Assembly: GCA_004794785.1 (NCBI GenBank)
Contig: SJOL01008796.1
Coordinates: forward strand, 166,633 to 230,632
Length of the DNA stretch: 64,000 nt
Reading direction: 5' to 3'
From: Opisthorchis felineus
Lineage: Eukaryota > Platyhelminthes > Trematoda > Opisthorchiida > Opisthorchiidae
Position numbers and translations under genes: made by a program. The notes beneath the pieces were generated by a model, which worked only from the letters and a program-made list of their open reading frames with translations, ran no database searches and was not told the origin of the DNA. This document shows positions 45,159-59,427 of this stretch, piece by piece; position 1 is the first letter of the stretch; each line of letters opens with the position of its first letter.

Positions 45159-45740
45159 TTGTGCTGCATCCACGTGTGGAGAGCACGGAATCATCAAACC
45201 ATTGGACAGGCCAGCAAAGTTGATATTTCTACGGTGGCTTCGATTGCTGGGCTTAAACGGACCTGTACAGCTCAACTGTCAGCTTCCTGCCTCGATTACG
45301 TCAACTTCAATTTCTCCTTTGTCAGGTGTTTTTCATCCCCTCAAAGTCCGGGTTGCGCCGAAGATTTGTTCAGCGGGGCGTCGAGTGCAACGTTTATGGG
45401 CGATCGGTTGGTGAACATTTCCGTCTTTTGCACAACTGTCATGGGCCACCTTAATGCTCCTGCGTGGGGCATGGGGTTTATTTGTGTTCCCTTCTCGTCT
45501 ACTAAAGAAATAGGTGGAGACAACTCCACGCATCTGAAATTTTTCGCCTTTGTGAGGCACGCATCAACTCGGGCGACACCGTCGTTCGTGATCAGTGGCT
45601 ACAGCACGGCTGATCGGAAGCTCCTGTTCGGAGTCGCTGTCAGTTGGAACAGTCTGCATCTGAAAGCGCACAAATCCAACACTGCTGCTGAGTTGTTCAA
45701 GAATTTTGCAAGACTCTGTCGGCTATGTGGGCTTGTTTAG
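45159..45740 (+). other. 193-residue open frame, possible remnant of a non-LTR retrotransposon
   Basis: The C-terminal part, RATPSFVISGYSTADRKLLF then GVAVSWNSLHLKAHKS and ELFKNFARL, resembles the F..A..WNSLP...R...S...FK..L end of CR1- and Jockey-type LINE proteins. Upstream, no RT motif is visible. This is a resemblance from memory of the family pattern; it could be chance. Confidence 0.28.
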
Positions 45741-48700
45741 CGCTCCCCTTCTAGAACCGCTGTAATATAGTTTTATCACTTCTAAAGGGCAATCTTCGGG
45801 TCGACTTTTGAACTTGAAAAAGCCTCTTGAATCCGTGGAGATTGCTTTAGGTTGCTTCATCCGGCGTTAGGAGAGAAAATAGGGACTTGAAGCCAGAAAA
45901 TTAGTTGTTCCCCTTTTCTTGAAAGCCTTTTGCGGAAAGAGGTTCACACTTATGCTTTAGTAAGCACAGGCCAAATGGGTATTTCCGCTGGTTTGATGGT
46001 GCGATCGTTTTGGAGAGAGGACCCAGATGATTTTCCTTTATTCCATCATGCGCCAGCGCAACAGTGATGCCACAGCGGACTTCATTACAACGTCAGGAAG
46101 CTGAGTTACCATATTTGTCTGCCGACATTTTCGGTAAAATGCGTCCCGTCGTAATCTGCCTGGTGAGTCAAAGCCTTCCAGGTCGGGCCTCTCTTTCCGT
46201 TCGGTGGCTCGGGTTTACCTGGAGGGCTAGAGCAAAAAATGCCCTCCCCTGCTACTTGGGGTCTTGCCATTGGGCAATGAAGTTTCAGTAGGAAGCCTCA
46301 TATAAAAAGCATCTAAAATTGATCTGAAATGAACCCTAGATGCTGCGTAGAAGAACGGATATCCCACTCGTCAACCAGCTGAAATAAGAGTTGCAGTGTA
46401 ATTAATATGTGCGCTCCAACCTTAAAAGTATCCATCACGTCATCATCATCTAGGTGGATTGAGAAAGAGGAGAGAGCCGGATAACCCAGTTTTCCTTTAG
46501 CGTCAAGTTTCCTAAAGCCTTTTAATCGTTCCTAACCCTCACGACAAAGGCTTCTTCATTGGCCCCTCCCCCGAATAAATTTTGGACACGCTACTGTAAT
46601 TTGTAGGAAGGCATTAGTTCAGTGACCATCGATCGCAGCGTCCACATCCTCTCAAGGTGAGCTGGCGTTAGAACCCCAAGGCCGTCGACATAAGTTGATA
46701 AGAGCTTGAGAGTGCATTGGGAAAGGCAGTGACATAAATCGATGTAGGTGGGTTATAGGTCTTGCGGGACTAATTGGGAGGCCGGCTCGTAAAAGAAGTA
46801 GGTTGATCCATTTTTCACACGGGACTTTCTGCTGGAGAAAGAAACGCAACCTCCTGCCTCGAAGCCAAAGGGCCTGGAATTTATGGAGCAGCGAGACGTG
46901 TAATTTAGTCGAATGCGTTCAAACGGTAGAAAACTAAATTAGCCCGGTTTGGTTTATTCTAGGCTGTCCATACACACAAGCGTAAGTCACAAAAGAACTG
47001 TTTAGGAGGCATCGTTGATGTACCGGAGATTTCATGCTTTCAATGACGACGTGATTCAGGATGGCATACTTTACCTTGCATGGTGCTTTGGCGATACTAA
47101 CAGCTTTTATGAATTTGAGTGACAATTGCCTCATTCCAAGCCTTCCAAACCTCAGTCGGAACCAGAAGGTGCGTCAGTGGTTTCAGCGGAATACTATACA
47201 GGACGGTCGTCGAAATGCTACAAACAGATTGGACGCATCAGCTGGGATTAAACGTCCGATGAGGGGTTCTCTGTCAGCGTTTTCATCTGCTATTTCAAAT
47301 GCGGAGTCGGAAAAACGGCGTGATGATGCATGGAAATTTTGACTGCGCTCAGTTGCAGCAAAGTTTCCCCGAGTAAACTGGGGCTTTACATGCAAGCGCT
47401 GAACGAGTAAGCCTTGCCTCCGTGCCTTCCTGCGTTGGGCTAGTGCAGAACAGTCTTTACATCCCTAGAGGAACCATCAACAATTGCTTTCAAAAGGCGC
47501 TCTCATTAGATTCCCATGTAGTGAATCGTAAAGCAAAGGAAGACATCTGCCTCTTCGGCACCTTGATCAGCCTGCTGGTAGAAGATTTACTCGTCAAGTG
47601 GAAAAAGTGCCGCAGGCACTCTATTAATTTTACCATCAGAGTGATCCGGATGTCAAACTTACCCCCTCGTCTACGTCTGAAATGAAGCATCTTGAATGAA
47701 CTTCAAAGGATAATGCTGGGGTTTTGTTGTGTCCGATCCGTGGGCAGTTTGCTGTTTCGGGAGATGGAAGCGCATAAAGTCGGCGGTGATAATCTTGTTT
47801 GACAAATTGTCTGGATGTTAAGGTGGATGAAGGCTCCCCAAGAACTTTGACTACCGACATTTCGAGGTAAATTTAAACTTGAATATCTCGCTTTGCGGAG
47901 TTTGGTGACGTGCTGCTCCTAATGACCCAGGTCCGCTTAAAATTGTCATAAACACCCTCCTTTCCATCAAAATATTTAGGACTCGATTGGTGCATTTTAT
48001 CGCGCCTAGGGAGAAAACTGCCTGGCTGTTACTTGCACGATGGTTGAAGAATGTTTGTTTTAGTGCACCCACTCTTCTGAATGCCTAATCCAGTAGGCGA
48101 AATTGTTAAGTTATTTTTTCCATTTTCGCTGCGTCAGACGAGTTGCAGGTGGAGTCTTTGGAGAGGAGGTTGACAGAATTCACAGTTGTATTTTGGGATT
48201 TCGGAGACAAGCGTCATGCGTATGTGGAAGTAATTTTTGATTGTTTTACTGAAATTAATTAAACATAATTTGATAATACCGGAGCAAACGCTCAACAACC
48301 GATGAATTGTAGGCTCCAGTGGCCAGAGAGCGTCACTTTTTGCCGTGCAGCATCCGCACACATCATGCTAATGTATACTGAAATGCTTTCTGTTTTAATG
48401 AGAGCTTTTCTGTAGCCATGAACTTGAAATACCAACTGTGTGCGTTTCATCTGCGAAACTATCTTTTTAGAGTTTTGCCTCATCGTGTAACGCTTTTGCA
48501 AGGTTTGGTTTCCATTTGCTAAACTCCCGTGAGTACGCCATCTTTCTCATACTTCGTAGTTTCATCAAGCGCTGTAATCCAAATGCACCACACCCTTTTG
48601 ATGAGTATTCTTCAGTCAATATGGGCGCGCTGCGGCCGATAGTTAAGAAGCTCTTCACAAAAACGCTGTCTTTTTGAGCGCCTCTGCTTTGTAGCCGCCA

Positions 48701-51700
48701 CAGCGTCTGTATGCACCCTCACGAGTGCCAAAAACCAAAAGCTAAGGAAACCTAATGCACGGTTTTAACACTCCCAAGTAGTTTTTTCCTTATATTTCTA
48801 ATTTGCCCTTGCCCGTAGGTAAGTCCCAGGCGGGCCGGGATGACAAAAGCAGTTAAGCCTACAATGCCGGTGGTAGGCGCGATCTGAGAACACTCCATTC
48901 TGGTACCTCGAAAAGTCGCGATGAGTTACTGTGAACCATCATTCTACGGATAATCTCACGGTATCTTCACAAACGGCGACTGTAATCACGATGGTAGAAC
49001 CAAACAGTCAAGGTTCAAGAAAACAAAATGTGGAACAATTTTTGCACCTTAAACTGAGTGAAAACCAAAGATCAAGTACTTCTGAAAAAATTATATTTTG
49101 TCTTTCCGCAAGTCCTATTTTTGTCCGCGGAGTAGTCTGGAATATTTGATTCGACTGATTTAAATATTGCTTTCAAATTTGTCAGTGGTAAACGGTTGTC
49201 CCCGAAAACACCATTAGACCGGCGAACCTTGATTCGGATCGACGATTCCATCACAGACAGCGGCAACCCTTATGGAACTCCCCCTTCCGTGTTTGAGACC
49301 ATGAAGAACCTGATTTCACCCTGGGCTAGTAAGCATTTTCTGCGCGTTCCTGATAATGTTTGAAAGGCCGGTGCTTTCCCAAATAAGTAGATATCACTCT
49401 TTTACTGTCTATCCAGCTAGCATAAGCGTAGGTTTTGTTGAAAAGGGTGTATCTTCGGAAGACTGTCAGGCAGCAGGTACGGTTTGAGGGTGCGGAGTAA
49501 TAGGATTGAAAGTGAGTTTTCCAGGCCATTGTTGTTTGGCCATGAAGCATGCGGCTTTCTTTCCTTCCGTTTTGGCCCAAAAACTCACCAACTTCCAAAA
49601 CTAACATTGGGTGGGTAACTGTTTCTCACGGACCAATGTATTATAAAATTCAGTTATCCCATCGCTGCACATTGCAACCAATCTCAGAGGCTTGTTACAT
49701 TCGTTTCAGTTGCCCATTAGTTCTCTGGCTTCACCGGTTACCGATGCAAGGGATACCGTGGGTGTGACAAACTTAGTACGTCGCGGCTGCGTTTATTTCT
49801 CACTTGTGTGCAGTGAGGATGGATTCCGAGGGGCTTTTGGACACAGTCAGTTAGCTGGTATAAATATTTCACCTATTTTATGGCTAAAGACTGCCATGGT
49901 GTTGGCATAATTAATTTCGTAAGCTATACGAAAGGCACTCAAAAATGGAATTTGATTTTTGGTGGTTGCCGCCTCAAAATTACAAACGTGCGAAATGTCG
50001 ATATGGCTGTCTGCCTATAAGCAGAAATCGTACTTCCAGTGAGCTGCTTGTTTGCTATCCACTATTGCAAGACGGGTCACCTCCGGCGGGAGTAAAACTG
50101 TTGACCACGGACAGGTCTGCTACAGTTTATACAGCTGAGGACTATGGGGTTACGGGCAGAAATATAGCCCCCCTTTGTTCGGTGGCAGTCCCAACCTGGC
50201 TGTGAGCCGGTGGTCACGTCTTTGTTAAGACGGACGATGTGATGCAGTAGGCTCTTAACTCTTGCCAAGCTTCAACAAACGGACCCAATCTGAGGGACTT
50301 ATAATGATTTTTATTAGAACAACGGGTTTTTATAAAAGCAGCCTTTCAGACCTGATTACCAGCCTAATGCTTTCTGCTGAATGACGTCATGTCCACTAGC
50401 AGAACCATTGTGCATGGCTTTGAAGCAAGTGAACGTTTTGCACCACCGGGCAGCTGGTTTTGCTTATTCTAGGAAGTCATAAGAAGGCCTACTTGTAAAA
50501 AACCTCTGTTTAGGTGCGTGCAGCGTTTTTAGCCTTTATCTTTGGTATTCTGAGACCAACAGATGCGCGACATCTTGTATTCCTAATCAGCAACACAGCG
50601 GAGGACTTTGTCTCGGACAGTTTTGGAGCATTCAAGCTCTGCGACAGTCTACAGACAACGGGGAGAACAGACCTAAAAGTTGTGTCACAACTGTCCATCT
50701 CTCGGCTCCGCGTTGTTCATTTGTGAGCATCTTGTTCCTGAAAAACACCTCGTCTGGCTGGATGGCTGTACAGACAACCGCTTGGAGAACGCCAGAAGGA
50801 CCCTTCTATTTCTGGCAGCATAATGGGCACCATCAGGGTGTTTATTCATGGCGAGTCTTCCCTAAACGTACGGATCTGAGAGACTGCTGTTTAAGCTGTT
50901 CGAAGCGCTACACCTGAGATGACAACATGAGCCAAGTATCTGGTGGCGGGGAAGCTAATAAACTGAGATCTTGGGCTTTGTGCAGATGAGAGACTGCCAG
51001 GTAACTAAGATCGTCCTGTCATATGACAGTTTCAGTCCGCGGTCACACCGGCTCCTGGGCATGCTTTAAATTTACTGCAACTTTCCACCCAGTGGTCGGA
51101 GGGTATTTGGGTGTTGTCACTACTATGTGATCCATGGGTGTCTTGATTAGTTTTACTGCGCGATAACATAATTTTGTGTACCAGCGGTGACCTACCTGGC
51201 GCAGAACACAGGACTGTGGAACGGCTTCGTCGCCGACAAGACCGCTTTAATCGAGTCTACTTGATCTCCTTTACAATTAAGTCCATTAATTTGTTAGCAG
51301 AGGATATTGAAAGAGGGGAGAGCAAAAAAATATTCAAAACTAATGAATGTTTAACGCATTATGCTGGGTTATCGTGTAAACTTTACTAACCCAGTAAATT
51401 CGAGTCACACGAGAACAACCAAATACAGATGCAGATTCTATCTAGACAAAGTAATGGCCTGAGTACCCTGAAGAAATATTGGGTCCTAAAAGGGCGTGCG
51501 TCAAGACTTTTTCCGCTGAAATGCCTTACAGCAAAGAGCACAGGAGCTGATGAACCAGGTTTTGTACGCTATCGAGTCAGTGATCGTGGCTCATTGAATA
51601 TAAATCCTGGGTGTCAGGGGTATTTGGAAATCGAGAAATATCTGCAGAGGCAGCCAAATGTGTTTGAAATCAGCAGACGTGAAAGTGAACTGAAGGGACA

Positions 51701-53937
51701 CTCAAACAAAAGCAAGTGCGTTCAAAGGATTCCTCCTGGGGAAATTATTTTCAATAAAGAAAACGAACCATGCATTGTGCAACTGTGGAGCGCTTGCAAG
51801 TGAAACTCAGGGTGGAGACAGGTGCAAGCTGAAGTGAAGATGGAACAAGGACCGTGTATGCGGTTCTGCAACAAAGATCAAATTCTGAAGTATGTCAGTC
51901 ACGACGCCAACCGGGCCAACCTGATTGTCTTTGAAGGCTGAAAACAATTTGAGATATCTTAGCAGGCGTAGATTAGGGTGATTGGATCACCGATAGGGAC
52001 AGCGAATCTGACGATTTTCCAGGCCGGATAATAATCAGGGCTGGCGGAAACGTTCCTTCCAAATTAGGGCAGCACCACCGTTTGGTCTGCTATCCAGTTT
52101 TTTAGTGAAACTGACACTGCCGTGGTACAGACTGAACACCCGATACTGTGCATGGATTGGCGATCCAGTTTCACTGCGAATTTTTGTCCGGCTATGGAGC
52201 CGTTGGAAGAGAGCCCAGGCAGCGATTCCCAAAATTTTTATAATTTTATGGTCTGCCAGCCTCTCAGTTACTAGCAAATCGCTCTTTCCGTACGCAGCGT
52301 TGAAATGCGAAGAGAGGAGCAACTCCGGATAAACGCATGGCTGGAATCTGCGGAATTAACCTAAAACGAAGGTGCCGTTGGTAAGTTGTGATATTGTGTT
52401 CAGTTTGTCCGTGGTTGGTATGCTGTCGAAGGACGCCATATGCTCTGGAGATTTTAGTCAGCACCGAATAAAAGCGGTCTGTTGACAGCATATAGCTGAA
52501 TTACTTGTTTTCGTGTGTCCGTCAGCAATGAGTCTCATCGAATTTGGCCATCCAGCGGGATCTTAGGTGCGCTAAGACCGCGCACTTTGGCATTGAACAT
52601 TCCGGCAATCGGTTTCAGGGCACTCAAGTAATCATAAAAATCTTCATTGACGTTCTCAGAACCAGTTTTTTACGGCGTAAGCAGATACGAAAAATAGGCA
52701 ACCATCAACTATCCGCTTGCACGACTCCATCACGGACGCCACCAGACAGCCTTCACAGGAGCCACTATCAGCGGTTATTCACTTCTTGGAGCGAACTTTC
52801 CATCCGGTATCCCAAGGCGATGCGACATTTGCGGGGCCCGCCGCAGTGGCCCCTGGACTGTCAGGTGTGCTTAGGAAAAGGCACGCAGCGAGTGATAGGG
52901 CGCGCATCTCTGTGGCTATGCTTTCACCTTGAAAGTTTGTTCCTTATAAACAGTTCTGGCCGGCGTTAAGCGAGCCCAGTATACGAGCTAGGGTAGCATG
53001 TATTTTTGCCTGCTTCAGATTTTGTACGTTAAATTAGTCCGGAGGATTACAGACTGATTTTTTTGCCCGACGCTTTCGGCACCGGCTGACCAGATATCTC
53101 TTCCAAGAGCGACGCGAAAAGAGCAGGGTCGCTGTTCATAGCGGAAATGCCAACAAAGAGGAAGTTGGTAATGAATAGGGGAAGAAGGAAGAAAAAGAAT
53201 GCGAAGGAGGTAAAAGGTGGGCGTCAGCTGCAGCTTGATTTTGCTTCTCACTCTGCTGCACGCAGCAAATAAGGCGACCTAGCTAGTGATGTAGGGGCGC
53301 AAACATTCCTGAAACCTCCACTTGAAAGTCTCACAGCCCACTGAATTTAGCATGTCGCATCTTTCACTTATAACGCAAACAATTGTGGCTTCTTCTACTA
53401 ACGTGTGCACAATGACCTGAAATATAATTAGGCTGGTCTTCTTAAAGACTTTACCGACGAAATTAAGCTGACTTTTTTACGATATCATGGTGCTGTACAG
53501 AATTCTAAGACGGAATAGTAAGTTTTGGCGAACATTCACGCAGCGACTTACCAAAACGCTGAGTCTCTCCGCGGATAATTGGAGCATCAGCCGTCTAGCG
53601 CAAAGCTGAGTCAAAAGTAAAAGCACAATCTGTTGGAAAACTCAGCAATCGAGCTACTCTAGGGAACTTGTTTGTATCAATAGAAGTAGTTCTGTCGCCT
53701 TCATTGAACTAATAACCACCCCCTCTCAAGTCAGTAATTCCTGTCATCATTAACTTGAGGGACAATGGTCAGACAGTGGTTAGCGGATTCGTTGATTGTT
53801 GAGGGCTTTTTTCAACGCGGATGCTGCAACACCTGCTTCAGGGTGAGTTTAATCGTGCGTTGTTGTCCATTGAAGTTCCCCTCGTGTCTAAGAAGTCGTA
53901 CGCTTTTATTACATTACAGCAGCCTGGGGCAACAAAT

Positions 53938-53976
53938 TACTATTATTGTTGTTGTTATTGTTGTTGTTTTTATTGT
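53938..53976. repeat. (TTG/TTA)n microsatellite
   Basis: This is an interrupted trinucleotide run of TAT, TGT and TTG units. Confidence 0.8.
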
Positions 53977-56900
53977 TTACATCGGTCAAGCTAAGCCACT
54001 CTGATAACATTAAATCAAAGCGTTCGGCTGCCTTCTTACAGATTGACCAGTTCACCAGGTACTCTGGGTTAATTTACATTTATTGCGACCATCAAAAGAC
54101 CGTACTGCCTACACTGTCTCGCCGCTAACTTTTGGCTAGAAGCAGCGAACAATTTGGGCTTTCAAATCAAAGTTTCATGCTGTATTTGCGACAGTCACTA
54201 AATTCCAAAAATTAACGCGATAAAAAGGCCTTTGTCCACAAGCGTGTGGATATCTGCTACGGCTGGAGGACGGGCCAATGGGACGATTGCACAACCCCAA
54301 ATTACCCTCCTTCAGATCGTCGCATTGGAACTCGCTTGAAAACCTTGGGCCATGTGTTGCATACGCACCCACCATCAGAGCATACTTACTGCTTCCAAGT
54401 AGCCAAGGCGCACATTATATAGGTGTTTAGGTAGCCAAAAACTCTACGTGATCCTTTCGCCAAGTTTTATTGGTCATGATACCCGCGACAGGAGAAACCC
54501 GGTCAAAAATTTTCAGCGTACTGTACTTCCTGCCGAATTGCAGCTACCTGTGTATCGTCGACAAATGGCCAATCAAACGACAAATTAAACCTTCTTGTTT
54601 CAATCGGCCTAAAGCTTACCTGCTCGCAGACGTTTCCAGTCGACAAAGCTAGCCTTTCAGCAAAACCAAGTGAATGGCGAACGGTGCATCCTACACATTT
54701 CTGATTAAATCCTCAGCTGATTTTGCCCCGCTTTCCTGAAGGTGGTGAGGGATCCGTTCAGATTCACTAAACAAGCACAATTTACAGTACGAATCTCACA
54801 GACGTATAAGCTGCAACAGGGCCAATAGCCAACCAACACTTTAAACGGCTAGATTCTCTGAGTTGTCTGTGTTCTCCCCCGCTAGCCACGAACCAAGATG
54901 CAAAACCCCTGTTGGTTGTAAGGTACAGCAAAGTAGTAGGCATAGTTGTAGAGTGTGTGCGGAACCTTCAAAGCCTGCGGTATCTCAGAAGGCTGCAGGA
55001 ACCATCCAGAACCAGGGGAACACTGGAAGTGCATCAACATTTTGAGTGGTTATACACTGTACATTTTCGAAAACATCAACGTCGCCCTTAGCTGTATGAT
55101 CCTGTCAGAAAGTGGACAAAAGTGGAATACAGTTTGATGGATTTGGAACGAACTAGTTAGGGAAACGTTCTACAGAGTTTGACTGGGCTGATCACCCTGT
55201 TGAAGGGATGCAGTCCCAGTAGAATGCGAGAGACTGAGTAGAATCCAGATCCACAGCTCATTGTGCTGGATAACCCCGGGAGAAACTACCGTGTTATTTT
55301 ATGCGATAGAGAAGAAATAGATAAAAGGTGTGTTGGCACAGGTGTCAGTGATCTGCTTGTTAGCAGGACGATCATTGAACTGTGTATTATGGCTGTCAAT
55401 GAGAAGCGCTTCACAGTCAAGCGGAAGAAAACCACAAGGGTCAAGAAGAGCGTTTGTTTCAGCCCTATCCACGTGCGACTCCGATGAATGGACCATCAAC
55501 TCGCACTCGTGAGGATAGGTTGACAGCAAAGCCAGAAGTTTAAATGGGTCATCAACTCTAATTTTTAGGTGTACCAATGACGGGATAGAGGCTTATGTGG
55601 GATATTTTCGAAGGCAAGAAGGGGTCGAAAAATGAGCTCAGCACAGGGATTTGTCCTAGCAGCGAGGGTGGGGTCAAGGAAGAATCGGTTGGTGTTCGTG
55701 AGGCGGAAGCCGGAGGGGAGGAAACCCTGCTGTGCTGGATGAAAGCATTTATTAGTAGGCAGGTAAGTGGGAAAGGAGCTGTCCACAATTTTGTTTTGGT
55801 CAAGATATTTGTGAGGTTTATAGGACATAGTGCATATCGTCCTTGTAGATAGGGTGAATAATCGCAGGCCCATTTTGAGCATAGCACACCAAAGGAGGAG
55901 GACTAAAGCAAGGTTGATGCAGGAAGTTCAGTAGGTCAGTACATTCTTTAAAGGCTTCTGGTTGGGTGTGGTCCGGGCCAGGAGAACCGTCGATGCCGCA
56001 GAGAGAAACGTTTGGCTGCCTCGCATATGGAATCGATTCAAGGTCACGCGATGGCTGGGACGCAGGCATTCGCAGCGGTCAGTATCAGCATTAGAGTTTA
56101 CGACGGTCCTGCAACCGTGGAGTCAGAGCCGCTCTTGATGGTGTGAGAGTTAAAGAGCAATCTGAAGCCCCTAACAGCAGTGTGGGATCAATTTTCTTAA
56201 GAGGACGGGTATGCCGGAAGAGCAATTTTATAAAGGTCCATGCAGGGACCAGTAGAGTTTTGTACGTAACATTTTATTTTAAAACGCCGCCGGCGGATTC
56301 TGAGACAGGCTTCGAGGCTTCTATCATAGTGAGCCCTTGGGTAGCTTGCCTACCGAGACAGTTTTGGGCCGGCAGCAACCTGATGCGTCCAGGAACTTTG
56401 TCTTTTTCTCTGGAGGCAGAATGTAAGTCTAGGCAAAAAGTTCACAAACGTTGGTAATAGACGGTATGTCGTTCTACATTTCGCTTGAAAAATAATATTT
56501 CAGGGCTGATCAGTTAGCCAGTCCCACGTAGTTACCTATGCGGGTTTTATAGTAATGATGTTTATTCCCGATAGGTGTGTGTGGCACACTATTATGGATG
56601 AACACGACAACACAGCTGGAACGAAGGCACATGCGACCCCAATTGAGGGTGACTAGCAGTGCCGGGAAGCGGAGTATTCACATAAGAATGGGCAGCAGAC
56701 ATAGGGTGCTTCGTGATTAGCATGATCTAAAAGTAGCGGAGATGCGGGGAGGTTAAACAGTTGGCCTGAGGGTAGTACCGCGGAAGTTTGGGACTGGAAG
56801 AAAACTGCTGTTTGAAGAGGTGAAACCACCATCACTGAGACAAGTCATAAATGAAGCTTTACAGTTGTGAACTGAAACTGGTATGCTTACAAGAATGAGA

Positions 56901-59383
56901 TGGCCTTGGGCCGTCGAGCTATTAGCTCAAGCCACAAGTAGCAACAAGGATGACGAAAAATTATTAGGCCGGCTGAGGGAGAAGGCCAAGTTCTACTTCT
57001 GGAATGTACGCTAAACCGAAAACGGGCAGACTTGCTGTTTCCGAGACGTGTGAGCGGTCGTTGGTCGAGCCTAACGAAGCAAACTGTGTTGCACTTATAC
57101 TGAATTGGATGGCCGCGGTGGTAAAAATAAGCAGGTTTATGGACAGACTGATTCGATAGTAAAATAAGACTATCGATACCATGACGTTTTGGCATAAATT
57201 CGGGAGAAAGAGGCGGTTTTTAGTGGGTAAGTCAGTGGACAGGGTAGGGAAATAGCATGGATATGGTGAACTACCTATAGGCCGTCCGACTGGGCACCTC
57301 AGTCGTGGGATTACCATTGCGAAGTCTTACATTAGTTTGTGGGTATCCCCGTACACAAGTGCCGTGGGTAAATCAGTTGGGGGTATCTGCGCAGCAAGGA
57401 TTGGCTAGTGAATTTTGACAGTGAGAGGCCCGCATTGAGCAAGAAAGTTCTTGAGTGTGTTTCCTTGCTCTTATGAAGACCAGACAATAAGATCTGAACT
57501 GAGGGCTCAAAAGTATTACCAGACAGCACTAGCGTTAGCAGGCAGACCATGGCATAAAACATTGGGTGGAAAGAAGTGACTGCGATATCTAGCTTTTGTA
57601 ATAGCGCGATAGTATCAGATCTTAAGTGACGATGCTTAGTATTCATTTGGGAGCAGTAAAGAATGTCGATAAGTGCTCGGAGTACACAGGTGTGACCAAT
57701 CGTGAATATGAGGAACGCTAGATGGTGAAGGGCGTAATTTATTTTTAATTGTGTAATCGTCCACGAAGCTTGGTAACTAGAAGAAAGAATTGGTTAGTTA
57801 GAGCTCAACAGCGTGATTCGAGTGTAGGTGCCCCTACGGCTGGTCTATTCGAACGGATGATTGGCTGACACGCGTTGGGGGAGGTAGACGTGCCATGCAG
57901 AAGAGCGTGCTAGAGCATAAAAATGGGCTTCAGAGGCGATATCGGACAGCTAAGAAAGTGGTTCAGTAATGCTGAATTAGAAATTTGATGGTGAAGCTGG
58001 AGAGGAATATGAGTTATCAGTCAGGAACTACGGCGAACAACGGCATACAGAGTGGGAACATTTGATATTTACTGATGTTGCATGCTTCGGAGACAAACGC
58101 TGGAGAACATTGTGTGGTGCCGGGCCGTTTTGTATATTTCCCGGATGAGATGATCTAAGCGTGTCACAGTCATAGCCTAGAGAAAGGGTATAGGGCGCGT
58201 CAAAAGCGATGAACCAGGTGCTCTTTAGAGTCCCTGTCACATGCGCGAAAGACTTTGCTTTGCCTAAGTTTGTGTTTTATATTCAAAAGTGGAGCTCCTG
58301 GGGTATGTGACATGAGTAGAACAGGCCTAAGTGCAACGCGTCAGGATGGCCCTGCTTACTGGTCGTACCCAGCCTCCATTGGGTTTATTATCCTCATACA
58401 TGCAACCAGATATGCAGGGTGGTGGAACATCGAGCGGTCTTATTATCAGCTTATGGATTCGTGACCTCTGGCTAGCGGATATTTCATCCGGTCGGATAAG
58501 AGTGGGGCATGTAACACAGCAACGATTAGGATGGGTGGATCAAGCCGATGCCAGGTTGGTCGGTTTTCCCAGAGAGCAGTGTAAGCCAGAACGTACTTGA
58601 AAACTTCAGGTCAGTGACAACCATAAGGCTTGCAGAGGGAGCGGGATCCGGGCGGCGAAGCTACAAAAACCACTAACACGGAGGAGTCAGATAGACGGTT
58701 GCACTTCTAGACAGGCATGCTTTATCGTTTCCAATATCAGGGGCACGCTAGACTCAAGTGGTAAAGAAAAATGTGGGGCAGAATATCCTCTATTTAGGTG
58801 TGTTTGTGTGAGACACTAGCTGCTGTAGGCACACTTCAGATCAACTTCACCACTACGGTAATGCAAATGCCTAGCAAGGGAGGCCAAAAAGGGCATCCAA
58901 AAGTGCTATGGAATTTGTGCGAGCGGCGGGTGACCTGGGGACGCGAGAAACAAAAAGCCGAGAAGGAGGTACTAGGGGCGAGCAAATGGTGTAAGTGCGC
59001 AGGCTTGAAAGGATTTGCTTTGGGAAGGGTGAGGTGGTGGGAATTGGCAGTGAGATAGTGATTGTGTAGTTAAAGTGGCCGGGATGTTTTCAAGTTAGGA
59101 CTGATATTGATACCATTTACTGCGACTGAAAAGGTGACTGTCGGAGATTCATTCTCAGCCATAGGAACTTTGGCAACTGGGAGCATCTGCCCCATTTTTG
59201 TAACAGTGAGATTTCCGTCAATAGTTGCAAGATTGTCGAACATTACTGTGAGTTGCGGTGTCAGCTGATTGTGGTGTGGAGGTTGAAGGCGTTTGCTGAG
59301 AATATCTTTGTTATATCTGACTGCTGTTCCCGCTCCAGTGGCTAATGCCGGAAAAAAGACTCACCGATGAGGAATACAACAGG

Positions 59384-59389
59384 TTTATT
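59384..59389 (-). terminator. Polyadenylation signal in the putative 3' LTR
   Basis: AATAAA on the minus strand lies about 200 bp beyond the polypurine tract, as expected for the R region of an LTR. Confidence 0.5.
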
Positions 59390-59427
59390 GCGAACGAGCG
59401 AGTGCAACACTTACAAGGGATCTCACG

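Larger units (their letters stand above)
44100..59330. other. Long stretch without a recognisable gene
   Basis: No match to the SINE, the LINE groups or the kinase is apparent. Longer frames (for example 51429-51803 (+), 124 residues; 52544-52969 (+), 141 residues; 56964-57317 (-)) have no motif I know and overlap opposing frames. The part from about 55.5 to 59 kb is purine-rich on the plus strand. It lies upstream of the gsk3 start and may contain its promoter at the left end, but I see no defined promoter element. Confidence 0.4.

Noticed and set aside
52544..52969. 141-residue frame as a gene
   Set aside because: No domain is recognisable, an overlapping frame of similar quality exists, and there is no supporting context.
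55558..55887. Pair of long frames opposite each other
   Set aside because: Purine-biased sequence gives long frames on the complementary strand by chance; no motif is seen.
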